Assembly: GCF_964340835.1 (NCBI RefSeq)
Contig: NZ_OZ204251.1
Reading direction: 5' to 3' (one strand)
DNA: 64,000 nucleotides
Origin: Bombilactobacillus bombi
GTDB lineage: Bacteria > Bacillota > Bacilli > Lactobacillales > Lactobacillaceae
The notes below the pieces were generated by a model, which was not told where the DNA came from, made no database searches, and saw only the letters and a list, made by a program, of their open reading frames with translations. A program made the translations under genes and the position numbers. Below, one piece after another: positions 35,590 to 44,325 of this stretch (position 1 is the stretch's first letter; each line of letters starts with the position of its first letter).

Positions 35590-37773
35590 CTATTCAGTAG
35601 TTGTCTTTTCAGCGGCACTAATTTCAATTTTGTCATCTTTGACATCAGCTTTTAAATGCTTGCTATCAGGGTGATCCAAATAATAATCAGCTACTTTGTC
35701 TTCAATTTGATCTTGAATGACACGCCGCAATGGCCGTGCCCCCATACTTGGATTGTAGCCTAAATCAACAATCTTTTCTTTAGCTGCAGGAGTAACTGTA
35801 ATATCTAAGTTTTGATCAGCGATCATTTTGTTAGTATCAGTAATCATCAAATCAACAATTTTCATGAGACTATCTTTCTCTAATGGCTTAAATTCAATAA
35901 TACCATCGAAGCGGTTCAAAAATTCAGGCTTGAAGAAGTTGCCTAACTTGTCAATGACTGAATTAGTTGTCCCACTAGCTTCTGCACCAAAGCCGACACT
36001 AGCTTCAGTAGTCCCTTGGCCGGCGTTAGAAGTCATGATGAGAATAGTATCTTTGAAACTAACAGTGCGGCCTTGAGAATCAGTTAAACGTCCATCATCC
36101 ATAATTTGCAAGAACATATGCATTACATCAGGATGAGCTTTTTCAATTTCGTCTAGCAGAATTAAACTATAGGGATGACGCCGAACCTGCTCAGTTAATT
36201 GACCGGCTTCCTCATAGCCAACATACCCTGGAGGGGAACCAATCAGCTTAGACACGCTGTGTTTTTCCATGTACTCTGACATATCGAAGCGAATCATTGC
36301 ATCCTTGCTGCCGAACAACTGACGTGCTAATTGCTTAGCTAATTCCGTTTTACCAACACCTGTTGGACCTACAAATAGGAACGAACCAATTGGTCGACCG
36401 GTCTTATTAAAACCAACCCGATTACGGCGAATAGCCCGACTAACTTGTTTGACGGCATTTTCTTGGCCAATAACGTGAGCTTCTAGGTCTGGGGTTAAAT
36501 TACGTAATTGTTCTTGTTCTTGAGACTTCAATTCGCCTACTGGAATATTAGTCTTTTCCTCAACAATTTTTTCGATATCTTTTTCAGTAACGGTAGGTTC
36601 TTTTTCGGTATCTACTTTATCATCACGCATGGCTTCAAACTTTTTCACTTGGTCTCGATAAAAGGCCGCTTTTTCATAATCTTCTTGTTTAAGAGCCGTT
36701 TGTTTTTGTGATTCAGCTTCATTAATCTTTTGTTGAACGTCTTTAGGATCAATTGGATTCAAAGTTAAGTTCTTGCGTGAACCAGATTCATCTAATAAGT
36801 CAATGGCCTTATCAGGTAAGAAGCGATCTTGAATATAACGATTGGACAAGGTTGCTGCAGCTTCAATCGCATCATCTGTATATTTGACGTGATGATAACT
36901 TTCATATTTAGGTTTAATACCCTTTAAAATTTGCAATGTTTGTTCAACGGTAGGTTCATTTACTTCAACTGGTTGTAGTCTCCGAGCTAACGCAGAATCT
37001 TTTTCAATTTGGCGATATTCATTAAAGGTTGTAGCGCCAACTAATTGTAATTCTCCACGAGCTAGGGCAGGTTTCAAGACGTTACCAGCGTCCATTCCTC
37101 CCTCAGCATTACCAGCACCGACAATTTCATGAATTTCATCAATAAATAAAATAATGTCTTTGTTTTGATGCAATTCTTTAATTAACTGTTGCATCCGTTG
37201 TTCAAACTGTCCACGGACACCAGTACCTTGTACCAAGGAAACAACATCTAAACGAATAACTCGTTTATTTTGCAACTTTTCCGGTACTTGGCTATCGACG
37301 ATTTTTTGGGCTAAACCTTCAACGACAGCAGTTTTACCAACGCCGGCTTCACCAATTAGCACAGGATTATTTTTAGTACGACGGTTTAAAATTTCAATTA
37401 CACGAGAAATTTCTTGGTCACGACCAATAACTGGATCAATCTTGCCAGCTTTAGCTTGAGCTGTTAAATCAACCCCATATTGATCTAATATGCCGTTACC
37501 GCCATTGCGGTTGTTCCCACCACGTTGTGGTTGATTAGGTACTTCCTGTCCACGCCGAATGGCTGCTTGTTGGGGATCGATATTACCGAATAATTCACCT
37601 AAATCACCAAAACCAAAGGGATCACTGTACATCATTGAGTTTCCACTTTGACCTTGTTGGTCTCTTAATTTTTGATAGCAGTTTTGGCAGAGATTAACTT
37701 CTGCTCTTCGTCCATTAACACTAGTATAGAGATGGATAGTTGCTTCATTTTTATGACAATTTTGACAAAGCAT
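35590..37773 (-). CDS. clpE: ATP-dependent Clp protease ATP-binding subunit ClpE
   Basis: A 727-aa HSP100 AAA+ unfoldase of the ClpE type. N-terminal zinc finger with two CxxC pairs (CQNC and CQNC, about residues 3-31), first AAA module (GEAGVGKT, FIDEIHEIVG), a middle region with UVR-like QEDYEKAAFYRDQ, second AAA module (GPTGVGKTELAK, LLDEIEKAH) and C-terminal D2-small domain. ClpE partners with ClpP to remove misfolded proteins after heat or other stress. ATG at 37773 gives the usual MLCQNC start; a GTG two codons upstream is possible. The promoter overlaps a CIRCE element, so HrcA control is likely. Confidence 0.93.
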   Translation of the reverse strand: MLCQNCHKNEATIHLYTSVNGRRAEVNLCQNCYQKLRDQQGQSGNSMMYSDPFGFGDLGELFGNIDPQQAAIRRGQEVPNQPQRGGNNRNGGNGILDQYGVDLTAQAKAGKIDPVIGRDQEISRVIEILNRRTKNNPVLIGEAGVGKTAVVEGLAQKIVDSQVPEKLQNKRVIRLDVVSLVQGTGVRGQFEQRMQQLIKELHQNKDIILFIDEIHEIVGAGNAEGGMDAGNVLKPALARGELQLVGATTFNEYRQIEKDSALARRLQPVEVNEPTVEQTLQILKGIKPKYESYHHVKYTDDAIEAAATLSNRYIQDRFLPDKAIDLLDESGSRKNLTLNPIDPKDVQQKINEAESQKQTALKQEDYEKAAFYRDQVKKFEAMRDDKVDTEKEPTVTEKDIEKIVEEKTNIPVGELKSQEQEQLRNLTPDLEAHVIGQENAVKQVSRAIRRNRVGFNKTGRPIGSFLFVGPTGVGKTELAKQLARQLFGSKDAMIRFDMSEYMEKHSVSKLIGSPPGYVGYEEAGQLTEQVRRHPYSLILLDEIEKAHPDVMHMFLQIMDDGRLTDSQGRTVSFKDTILIMTSNAGQGTTEASVGFGAEASGTTNSVIDKLGNFFKPEFLNRFDGIIEFKPLEKDSLMKIVDLMITDTNKMIADQNLDITVTPAAKEKIVDLGYNPSMGARPLRRVIQDQIEDKVADYYLDHPDSKHLKADVKDDKIEISAAEKTTTE

Positions 37774-37947
37774 TAACACGATTCCACCTTTCTTTATCTA
37801 AAATTGAGTAAGGTCATTTTATTTACTAAACTGGTTATGATTGGAATATAATAAGCAATTAATATCACAGTTTAAGCAAGTACTGGTCTTACTTGAGAAA
37901 TCATGAATAATTTGTACTAATTATTTAGTACAATTGTTATTATACGA

Positions 37948-37974
37948 TTAGCACTCGACACATGCAAGTGCTAA
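37948..37974 (-). promoter_or_regulatory. CIRCE operator (HrcA) at clpE promoter
   Basis: TTAGCACTC (37948-37956), nine bases, AAGTGCTAA (37966-37974): the CIRCE inverted repeat with one mismatch. On the minus strand the -35 TTGCAT (37967-37962), 17-bp spacer and -10 TATAAT (37944-37939) lie within or next to it, so HrcA binding would block clpE transcription. Confidence 0.85.
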
Positions 37975-37990
37975 GTCTTGGAAATATAAA

Positions 37991-38033
37991 TTATTTTTTT
38001 GCGTGATTTTGCGCTAGCCCTGCAAAAAAATAA
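37991..38033. repeat. Inverted repeat ahead of the small gene before ptsHI
   Basis: TTATTTTTTTGC (37991-38002) and its exact reverse complement GCAAAAAAATAA (38022-38033) are 19 bases apart. It lies between CIRCE and the -10 TATAAT (38043-38048) of the plus-strand gene. Possible operator or hairpin; identity unknown. Confidence 0.55.
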
Positions 38034-38080
38034 TGAATATAATATAATGGTAGAAAAGTTTAAGAGCCGGAGGTGAGGTG

Positions 38081-38266
38081 ATGGATTTTGTTAAGTTGCT
38101 GCAAGATTTAGTTGCCGGCAAAGTTAAGCAAATTGAAATTAATGAAGATAATTTTTTTGCTTTTAATCAAGCTTGGCTTGCCTGCCCGCAGCACAAACAA
38201 ATTATTGGAACTGCAGCACATGATGGGAAAGTTATCTATTGTTTTTCTGAAAACGAAAGCAAGTAG
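38081..38266 (+). CDS. Hypothetical protein, 61 aa
   Basis: A small soluble acidic protein, MDFVKLLQDLVAGK followed by a beta-rich C-terminal part ending in VIYCFSENESK. GGAGG at 38069-38073 places the start at ATG 38081; a GTG just before it is less well spaced. Two overlapping TATAAT boxes lie at 38038-38048. I do not recognise a family. It is divergent from clpE and 140 bases before ptsH, with a separate promoter for ptsH in between. Confidence 0.6.
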   Translation: MDFVKLLQDLVAGKVKQIEINEDNFFAFNQAWLACPQHKQIIGTAAHDGKVIYCFSENESK

Positions 38267-38304
38267 AAGTTAATAGGATTGACAGAACTTTTTTGCTTAA
38301 AGAC

Positions 38305-38333
38305 TTGCCATGTATTTTGAATAATGGTAATGT
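38305..38333 (+). promoter_or_regulatory. Probable ptsHI promoter
   Basis: TTGCCA (38305-38310), 17-bp spacer, TAATGT (38328-38333) with an extended TGG. A perfect TTGACA at 38279-38284 is an alternative -35, but no good -10 fits it. Confidence 0.45.
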
Positions 38334-38406
38334 TAAAATTGATGTTAAGTTAATCCTTTTCATTAATTATGAAAATTATTTTTAATTTAAAGTGAGGTTT
38401 TTAAAT

Positions 38407-38673
38407 ATGGAAAAGAAAGATTTTCACGTAATTGCAGAAACAGGTATTCATGCACGTCCAGCAACAATGTTAGTTCAAGCAGCTAGCAAATTTAGTTCAG
38501 ATATTAATCTTGAATACTCTGGCAAGACTGTTAATTTGAAGTCCATTATGGGTGTTATGTCTCTTGGTGTTGGTCAAGGTGCTGATGTAACTATCACTGC
38601 TGATGGTGAAGACGCAAGTGATGCAATGGCTGCAATTTCAGAAACCATGACAAAGGAAGGACTTTCAGAATAA
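38407..38673 (+). CDS. ptsH: Phosphocarrier protein HPr
   Basis: An 88-aa HPr, the general PTS phosphocarrier between enzyme I and sugar-specific IIA domains. His15 lies in TGIHARPA and the HPr-kinase site Ser46 in LKSIMGVMSLG, so both transport and CcpA co-repressor roles are possible. GTGAGG precedes the ATG at 38407; an upstream in-frame start would add five residues. The stop overlaps the ptsI start by one base (TAATG). Confidence 0.96.
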   Translation: MEKKDFHVIAETGIHARPATMLVQAASKFSSDINLEYSGKTVNLKSIMGVMSLGVGQGADVTITADGEDASDAMAAISETMTKEGLSE

Positions 38674-40406
38674 TGACTAAAACCTTAAAGGGAATAGCTG
38701 CTAGTGATGGCTTTGCAACGGCTCCAGCGTACTTATTGGTTGAACCTAATCTTTCCTTTAAGAAAACGTCTGTAAGTGATGTTGCTGCTGAAGTTCAACG
38801 TCTCCAAGCAGCAATTAAAAAGTCCGATGATGAGTTAACTACTATTCGAGATATTGCTAAGAATTCTTTAGGCGAAGAAGAAGCTCAAGTTTTTGATGCG
38901 CATAAGATGATTTTAGCTGATCCAGAATTTACTGGTGAAGTTGAAAAGCAAATCAAAGAAAATGCTGTTAACGCAGAGCAGGCATTAAAAGATGTTGCTG
39001 ATAAGTTTATTGCAATGTTTGAAGCAATGACTGATAATAAGTATATGCAAGAGCGTGCAGCTGATGTGCGTGATGTTACTAAAAGAGTGATGAGCCACTT
39101 GTTGGGAGTCGAATTACCTAATCCGGCTTTGATTGATCATGAAGTAGTGATTGTTGCCCATGATCTAACTCCAAGTGATACTGCTCAATTGAATAAGAAA
39201 TACGTTAAAGCTTTTGTAACTGATGTTGGCGGTCGTACAGCTCATTCTGCTATTATGGCTCGTTCTTTAGAAATTCCAGCAATTGTTGGTACCGACACAG
39301 TTACTACTGATATTAAAGCTAATGACACAGTAATTATTGATGGCGTTGATGGTGATGTTGTTATTAATCCTAGTGATGATGATATTCAACATTATCAACA
39401 ATTGGCTCAAGATTATGCTGCTGAAAAAGCTGAATGGGCTAAATTGAAAGACGCAGCTACAATTACTGCTGATGGCAAACATTTTGACATCGCAGCTAAT
39501 ATTGGTACACCAAAAGACTTAACCGGTGTAATTGCTAATGGTGCAGAAGCTATTGGTTTGTATCGGACCGAATTCTTATACATGGATTCAGCCGAATTGC
39601 CAACAGAAGAAGATCAATTTGAAGCTTATAAAGAAGTTCTAGAAGGTATGGCTGGTAAACCGGTCGTTGTTCGGACAATGGATATTGGAGGCGACAAACA
39701 TTTACCATACTTGCCACTTCCTGAAGAAATGAATCCGTTCTTAGGATATCGGGCTATTCGTATTAGCTTAGATCGTCAAGATATCTTCCGGACACAATTA
39801 CGAGCATTATTGCGTGCTTCTGCTTTTGGTCAATTAAGAATTATGTTTCCAATGATTGGTACTTTGCAAGAATTTCGGAAAGCAAAAGCAATTTTGTTAG
39901 AAGAAATGGACAAGCTTAAGGCTGAAGGCGTTGATTATGATGCTAATGTTCAAGTTGGTATCATGATGGAAGTTCCAGCTGCTGCTGTTTTGGCAGACCA
40001 ATTTGCTAAAGAAGTTGACTTCTTTAGCATTGGAACTAATGACTTAATTCAATATACAATGGCAGCAGATCGTGGTAATGACCGCGTTTCTTATCTTTAT
40101 CAGCCTTATAACCCTTCCATTTTGCGCTTAATCAAGTATGTCATTGATTCGGCACATAAAGAAGGTAAATGGGTTGGTATGTGTGGTGAAGCTGCTGGTG
40201 ACCCTGTGATGACGCCATTATTGATGGGTATGGGGCTAGATGAATATTCAATGAGTGCTACTTCAATTTTGAAAGTTCGCTCATTGATGAAGCATTTGAA
40301 TACTGAAGAACTTAAATCTTTAGTTGATCAAGCAGTCAATGTTTCCTTAACCAATGATGACAATAAAAAATTAGTAAGCGAATTTGTAGAAGCTCATAAA
40401 CATTAA
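38673..40406 (+). CDS. ptsI: PTS enzyme I (phosphoenolpyruvate-protein phosphotransferase)
   Basis: A 577-aa enzyme I that takes phosphate from PEP and passes it to HPr. The phosphorylated His is in GGRTAHSAIMARSLEIPAIVG; the PEP/Mg-binding C-terminal barrel contains GLYRTEFLYMD, RTMDIGGDK, SIGTNDLIQYTMAADR and the C-terminal Cys in GMCGEAAGD. It is translationally coupled to ptsH. The operon ends with a terminator at 40418. It would energise every PTS in the cell; in this window only the orphan IIA-Gut protein at 53062 is a further PTS-type component. Confidence 0.97.
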   Translation: MTKTLKGIAASDGFATAPAYLLVEPNLSFKKTSVSDVAAEVQRLQAAIKKSDDELTTIRDIAKNSLGEEEAQVFDAHKMILADPEFTGEVEKQIKENAVNAEQALKDVADKFIAMFEAMTDNKYMQERAADVRDVTKRVMSHLLGVELPNPALIDHEVVIVAHDLTPSDTAQLNKKYVKAFVTDVGGRTAHSAIMARSLEIPAIVGTDTVTTDIKANDTVIIDGVDGDVVINPSDDDIQHYQQLAQDYAAEKAEWAKLKDAATITADGKHFDIAANIGTPKDLTGVIANGAEAIGLYRTEFLYMDSAELPTEEDQFEAYKEVLEGMAGKPVVVRTMDIGGDKHLPYLPLPEEMNPFLGYRAIRISLDRQDIFRTQLRALLRASAFGQLRIMFPMIGTLQEFRKAKAILLEEMDKLKAEGVDYDANVQVGIMMEVPAAAVLADQFAKEVDFFSIGTNDLIQYTMAADRGNDRVSYLYQPYNPSILRLIKYVIDSAHKEGKWVGMCGEAAGDPVMTPLLMGMGLDEYSMSATSILKVRSLMKHLNTEELKSLVDQAVNVSLTNDDNKKLVSEFVEAHKH

Positions 40407-40417
40407 ACTTCTAACTA

Positions 40418-40447
40418 AAAGTCTAAAGCATACGCTTTAGGCTTTTT
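40418..40447 (+). terminator. Terminator after ptsI
   Basis: AAAGTCTAAAGC and GCTTTAGGCTTT pair (one G-U) around loop ATAC, followed by T-rich sequence. Confidence 0.85.
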
Positions 40448-40474
40448 CTTTTGCGGTAATATAAGTAATAAGAG

Positions 40475-40503
40475 TTGACAATTTATGTTTACAAATGTAA
40501 ATT
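40475..40503 (+). promoter_or_regulatory. copY-copB promoter with cop box
   Basis: TTGACA (40475-40480), 17-bp spacer, TAAATT (40498-40503). The palindrome TTTACAAATGTAAA (40488-40501) contains TACANNTGTA, the CopY-binding cop box, and overlaps the -10, fitting copper-relieved repression. Confidence 0.85.
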
Positions 40504-40527
40504 TAAATAACAAAAAGGAGGTAACTG

Positions 40528-40944
40528 ATGGAAGAAATATCGAATGCTGAATGGGAAGTTATGCGCGTTGTTTGGACATTAAAAAAAGCTACTTCACAAG
40601 AAATTATTGCTAACTTATGCCACTCACAATGGCAGCCTGCTACTATTAAGACTTTAATAGGACGTTTAGTTAAAAAAAACTGTTTAGCAGCTCAAAGACA
40701 ACAACGACCATTTGTTTATTATCCATTAATTGCTGAAAATACAGCGATGAATCAAGCGACAATGGCTTTGTTTAGTCATTTATGTGCTATGAAGAAAGGC
40801 CAAACAATTATAAATTTATTAAAAAACACATCTTTAAGTCAAAAAGATATTCAATCGATGCAATTAATTTTACAAGAAAAACTGCAAACAGCACCAAAAA
40901 AAATTGACTGCGATTGTGTTGTTGGAGGTCATAACTGTGAGTGA
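40528..40944 (+). CDS. copY: CopY/TcrY-family copper-responsive repressor
   Basis: A 138-aa BlaI/MecI/CopY-type repressor. The winged helix contains NAEWEVMRVVWTL, the recognition part PATIKTLIGRLVKK and the wing PFVYYPL. The C-terminal metal site is CDCVVGGHNC: CopY usually has CxCx4CxC, so here the second pair is reduced to one Cys near the end. It lies directly after the cop box and overlaps the ATPase gene by eight bases. It should release DNA when copper (Cu+) displaces zinc. Confidence 0.9.
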   Translation: MEEISNAEWEVMRVVWTLKKATSQEIIANLCHSQWQPATIKTLIGRLVKKNCLAAQRQQRPFVYYPLIAENTAMNQATMALFSHLCAMKKGQTIINLLKNTSLSQKDIQSMQLILQEKLQTAPKKIDCDCVVGGHNCE

Positions 40945-42916
40945 AATGTCTGATATGAAGATGATGCCAGGTGGACAAATGATGCATATGGAAAATTTTA
41001 AGCAAAAGTTTTGGACATCACTTGTTTTAGCGGTACCTATTCTGTTTTTATCGCCCGCAATGGGCTTTCATTTACCATTTCAATTTCAATTTCCTGGTTC
41101 TGATATTATAGTTGTAATTTTTGCAACTGCTTTATTTTTTTATGGTGGGCAGCCATTTTTAAAAGGAGCTTGGGAAGAATTAAAAAATCATCGTCCAGAA
41201 ATGATGACCTTGATTGCCTTGGGAATTACGACTTCTTATGCTTACAGCATATATGCCTTTATTCAAAATGATCTTTTGCATAATTCTGAGATGATAATGG
41301 ATTTCTTTTGGGAATTAGCCACTCTAATTTTAATTATGTTATTAGGTCATTGGTTGGAAATGAAATCATTAATGAGCGCGCAAAGTTCGGTTCATACGTT
41401 GGCATCTTTATTACCAGCGCAAGTTCATCTTCAAAAAGGTGATCAGATTAAAGATGTTGACTTAAATGAAGTTTCAGTAGGCGCAGTCTTTGAAGTACGT
41501 GCTGGCGAGTCAATCCCTCTGGATGGCACAGTATTAACTGGAAAAAGTTCAGTTAATGAATCCTTGGTCACTGGTGAAAGTCAAGCAGTAACCAAAAAAA
41601 CTGGTGATAGTGTCATTGGAGGTTCCCTTAATGGTCAGCAAACTTTGACTATTAAGGCTACTAAAAGTGTGGAAACAGGATTTTTAGCTAACGTAGAAAA
41701 ATTAGTTCAAGAATCACAACATAACAAATCTAAATTGCAGACCCTGGCTAATCGAGTTTCTGGTTGGTTATTTTATGCAGCTTTGGTCATTGGCATTATA
41801 GCGTTAATTGTTTGGGCAAGCTTGATTGATTTTGCTACAGGTCTCCAACGCTTAGTTACCGTTTTAGTGATTGCTTGCCCGCATGCTTTGGGTTTAGCAA
41901 TTCCTTTAGTGAATACACGCAGTACCACTTTAAGCGCTCAAAATGGCTTGTTGATACGCAATCGTCAAGTGATTGATATCAGTCCCAAAATAGATTATGT
42001 ATTATTAGATAAAACTGGAACCTTAACTCAAGGCAAGTTTCAAGTACAAGTATGTCGTTCATTGACAACTCAATGGACCGATGAAGAACTTATTCAAATA
42101 ATTGGTGGGTTAGAAGCCCAATCCAATCATCCAATCGCTCAAAGTGTTCAACATTATTTACAAGAACAACATTTACAGCCACAAACGGCTACTAAAGTAA
42201 CAAACTTAGCTGGTCGTGGGTTAAAAGGTATAATTGACAATCAGGAATATCAATTGCTCAATCAAAAAGCCGTCAAAGAATTAGATATTGATTTGCCAAA
42301 ACTTGCTAATGAGAACTTAACCACCAGTTACTTAATTGCCAATAACAAAGTAGTAGGTTATTTAGGCGTTGGTGATCAACTCAAATCTACTGCTCGTGAA
42401 TTAATTAAACAATTACAAGCACAAAATATGACACCAATCATGTTAACTGGTGATAATCAAGCTGTTGCAGCTGATATTGCTCAACAATTAGGAATAACGG
42501 AATTTAAGGCAAATTTGTTGCCCCAAGACAAACAAACTGAAATTCTCAAACTGCAAGCAGCTGGTCATCAAGTAATGATGGTCGGTGATGGCATTAATGA
42601 TGCTCCTAGCTTGGCGCAAGCTAATATCGGTGTAGCGATTGGTGCAGGAACAGACATTGCTATTGAGTCAGCAGATGTAGTTTTAGTTAATAGTGATCCA
42701 TTAGATATTGTTAAATTTTTACGGTTGGCACGTAATACTCACCGTAAAACTGTCCAGAATTTGTGGTGGGGAGCCGGTTACAATATTATTGCTTTGCCAC
42801 TAGCAGCTGGCATATTTGCTTTTGCAGGGATTGTTTTAAGTCCTGCAGTGGGTGCTATTTTAATGTCTTTATCAACTATCATTGTTGCTATTAATGCTTC
42901 TCTATTGAAAATTTAG
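40937..42916 (+). CDS. copB: Copper-exporting P-type ATPase, CopB type
   Basis: A 659-aa P1B-type ATPase with CPH motif (VIACPHALGLA), phosphorylation site DKTGTLTQ, TGES-type actuator motif and GDGINDAPSLAQA. The N-terminus is Met/His-rich (MKMMPGGQMMHM) instead of a CxxC domain, typical of CopB-like Cu(I)/Ag exporters. GTG at 40937 with GGAGG eight bases earlier sets the start inside copY. No copper chaperone (copZ) or CopA is present nearby. Tail-to-tail overlap with the next minus-strand gene by four bases. Confidence 0.92.
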   Translation: MSEMSDMKMMPGGQMMHMENFKQKFWTSLVLAVPILFLSPAMGFHLPFQFQFPGSDIIVVIFATALFFYGGQPFLKGAWEELKNHRPEMMTLIALGITTSYAYSIYAFIQNDLLHNSEMIMDFFWELATLILIMLLGHWLEMKSLMSAQSSVHTLASLLPAQVHLQKGDQIKDVDLNEVSVGAVFEVRAGESIPLDGTVLTGKSSVNESLVTGESQAVTKKTGDSVIGGSLNGQQTLTIKATKSVETGFLANVEKLVQESQHNKSKLQTLANRVSGWLFYAALVIGIIALIVWASLIDFATGLQRLVTVLVIACPHALGLAIPLVNTRSTTLSAQNGLLIRNRQVIDISPKIDYVLLDKTGTLTQGKFQVQVCRSLTTQWTDEELIQIIGGLEAQSNHPIAQSVQHYLQEQHLQPQTATKVTNLAGRGLKGIIDNQEYQLLNQKAVKELDIDLPKLANENLTTSYLIANNKVVGYLGVGDQLKSTARELIKQLQAQNMTPIMLTGDNQAVAADIAQQLGITEFKANLLPQDKQTEILKLQAAGHQVMMVGDGINDAPSLAQANIGVAIGAGTDIAIESADVVLVNSDPLDIVKFLRLARNTHRKTVQNLWWGAGYNIIALPLAAGIFAFAGIVLSPAVGAILMSLSTIIVAINASLLKI

Positions 42917-43335
42917 TCATCCTTAGCTACTTGATAATGAGTGACAGCAGCGTTTAATTGCGTAATTGTCAAATGGAGAATATCTGCTACAGAGGTTAAT
43001 ACTTGTGCATCTTCTGTTAATAATAATAATTGTCGCAGATTATCTCGTTGGTATAAATTAACATTTTGAGGTAGTAAATTAGTTTGACTGGTTAATAATT
43101 TTTGATTGTCTTGATTTAAATTAAGATAAATTAAATAAAATTTGGAACTATTTAAGAAATTTTGAGAAGCAGCAATTTGATGCCAACAACTAGCCATTGT
43201 TAGTCTTAGTGGTTGGTTAAATTGCAGCAAAATAAAGTCATCGTGATATTGCATATTATATGCAAAAATACTATTTTTAGTGATGTAGGGAGTCAAGAAC
43301 TTCTTGGTTCCTAAATTGATAATTAAATCAAACAT
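42913..43335 (-). CDS. Hypothetical protein, 140 aa
   Basis: A 140-aa soluble protein rich in Gln, Asn and Leu that I do not recognise. No membrane segment or metal-binding motif. TAGGAG sits at good distance before the ATG at 43335, supporting it as real. It is divergent from the MBL-fold hydrolase gene with only 25 bases between starts, and its stop overlaps the copB stop. Confidence 0.55.
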   Translation of the reverse strand: MFDLIINLGTKKFLTPYITKNSIFAYNMQYHDDFILLQFNQPLRLTMASCWHQIAASQNFLNSSKFYLIYLNLNQDNQKLLTSQTNLLPQNVNLYQRDNLRQLLLLTEDAQVLTSVADILHLTITQLNAAVTHYQVAKDD

Positions 43336-43360
43336 AATATTCTCCTAACGAGGTGTAATC

Positions 43361-44098
43361 ATGAAATTAACAGTACTAGGTTATTATGGCGGTTATCCAT
43401 ATCGAGGACAAGCCACCAGTGGGTATTTAGTTCAAGAACAAGGGTTTAATTTGCTTTTGGATTGTGGAAGTGGGGTGCTTAATTCATTAATGACAGTTAT
43501 CGACCCTTTGCAATTAGATGCTGTTTTACTCACTCACTATCATCATGATCATATGGCAGATTTAGGCGTTCTGCAATATTATTGGCAGCTGAAAACAGGC
43601 AAGAAGAAACATCCCCAATTAACAATTTATGGACATACGCAAGATCCTTTGAACTTTGCTTCTTTAACCATGCCTAACGTCAGTCAAGGTCTAGCATATT
43701 CAGAGCTGCAGCCTTTGGATTTAGGTCCTTTTACGATTACTTTTTTAAAAACAATTCATCCAGTGCCAGCTTTTGCTACCAAAATTGTATCAAAAAAGGA
43801 TAATAAAATTTTTGTTTTTACTTCTGATACTGCATATTTTGAAGGCTTAATTGAATTTTCTCAGCAAGCGGATTTATTAGTGACTGATACTAATTTTGGC
43901 GCAGCAAAAAAGGGGCAAATTTGGCATATGACTTCACAGCAATCTGGTAAATTGGCACAAGATGCTCATGTGCAAAGATTGGTTATATCTCATTTGCCAC
44001 AAGAATATTCCTTGGATAAATTACAACGTGAAGCCCAACAAGCGGCTGGCGATATTGCTGTAATAAGAGCTAGAACTGGACTCAAAATTGTTTTTTAA
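43361..44098 (+). CDS. MBL-fold metallo-hydrolase
   Basis: A 245-aa metallo-beta-lactamase-fold hydrolase of the RNase Z/phnP-like group. The metal motif THYHHDHMAD (HxHxDH), an Asp in FVFTSDTAYF and late His in LVISHLP supply the metal site; the N-terminus KLTVLGYYGGYPYRGQATSGYL is typical of the YhfI-type family. It lacks the exosite of tRNA maturases, so the substrate is unknown. ATG follows CGAGGTG. Confidence 0.85.
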   Translation: MKLTVLGYYGGYPYRGQATSGYLVQEQGFNLLLDCGSGVLNSLMTVIDPLQLDAVLLTHYHHDHMADLGVLQYYWQLKTGKKKHPQLTIYGHTQDPLNFASLTMPNVSQGLAYSELQPLDLGPFTITFLKTIHPVPAFATKIVSKKDNKIFVFTSDTAYFEGLIEFSQQADLLVTDTNFGAAKKGQIWHMTSQQSGKLAQDAHVQRLVISHLPQEYSLDKLQREAQQAAGDIAVIRARTGLKIVF

Positions 44099-44243
44099 TA
44101 TTATTTTTAAGTTATCCAAATAATTAGTGAAAAGTGTTTCAATTAATAATTTTCAGAAAAAATAAAATGCCTATTTATAAGTGATTTTCTCCAATTATAC
44201 TTGTGAAAACAGAACAAATTTTCGGGGTTTTTTTGAAAAAATA

Positions 44244-44272
44244 TGGACATTTTGACTTATACCTATTATAAT
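44244..44272 (+). promoter_or_regulatory. Promoter of spx
   Basis: TGGACA (44244-44249), 17-bp spacer, TATAAT (44267-44272), about 55 bases ahead of the spx ATG. Confidence 0.7.
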
Positions 44273-44325
44273 AGTTTTTGTAGCAATAATGTTTACAACT
44301 TTCTAATGAAAGGGGAGATTCATCT

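Noticed and set aside
37780..37947. CtsR heptad operator upstream of clpE
   Set aside because: Pieces such as AGGTCA occur, but not the direct repeat GGTCAAA-N-GGTCAAA; the CIRCE element explains regulation better.
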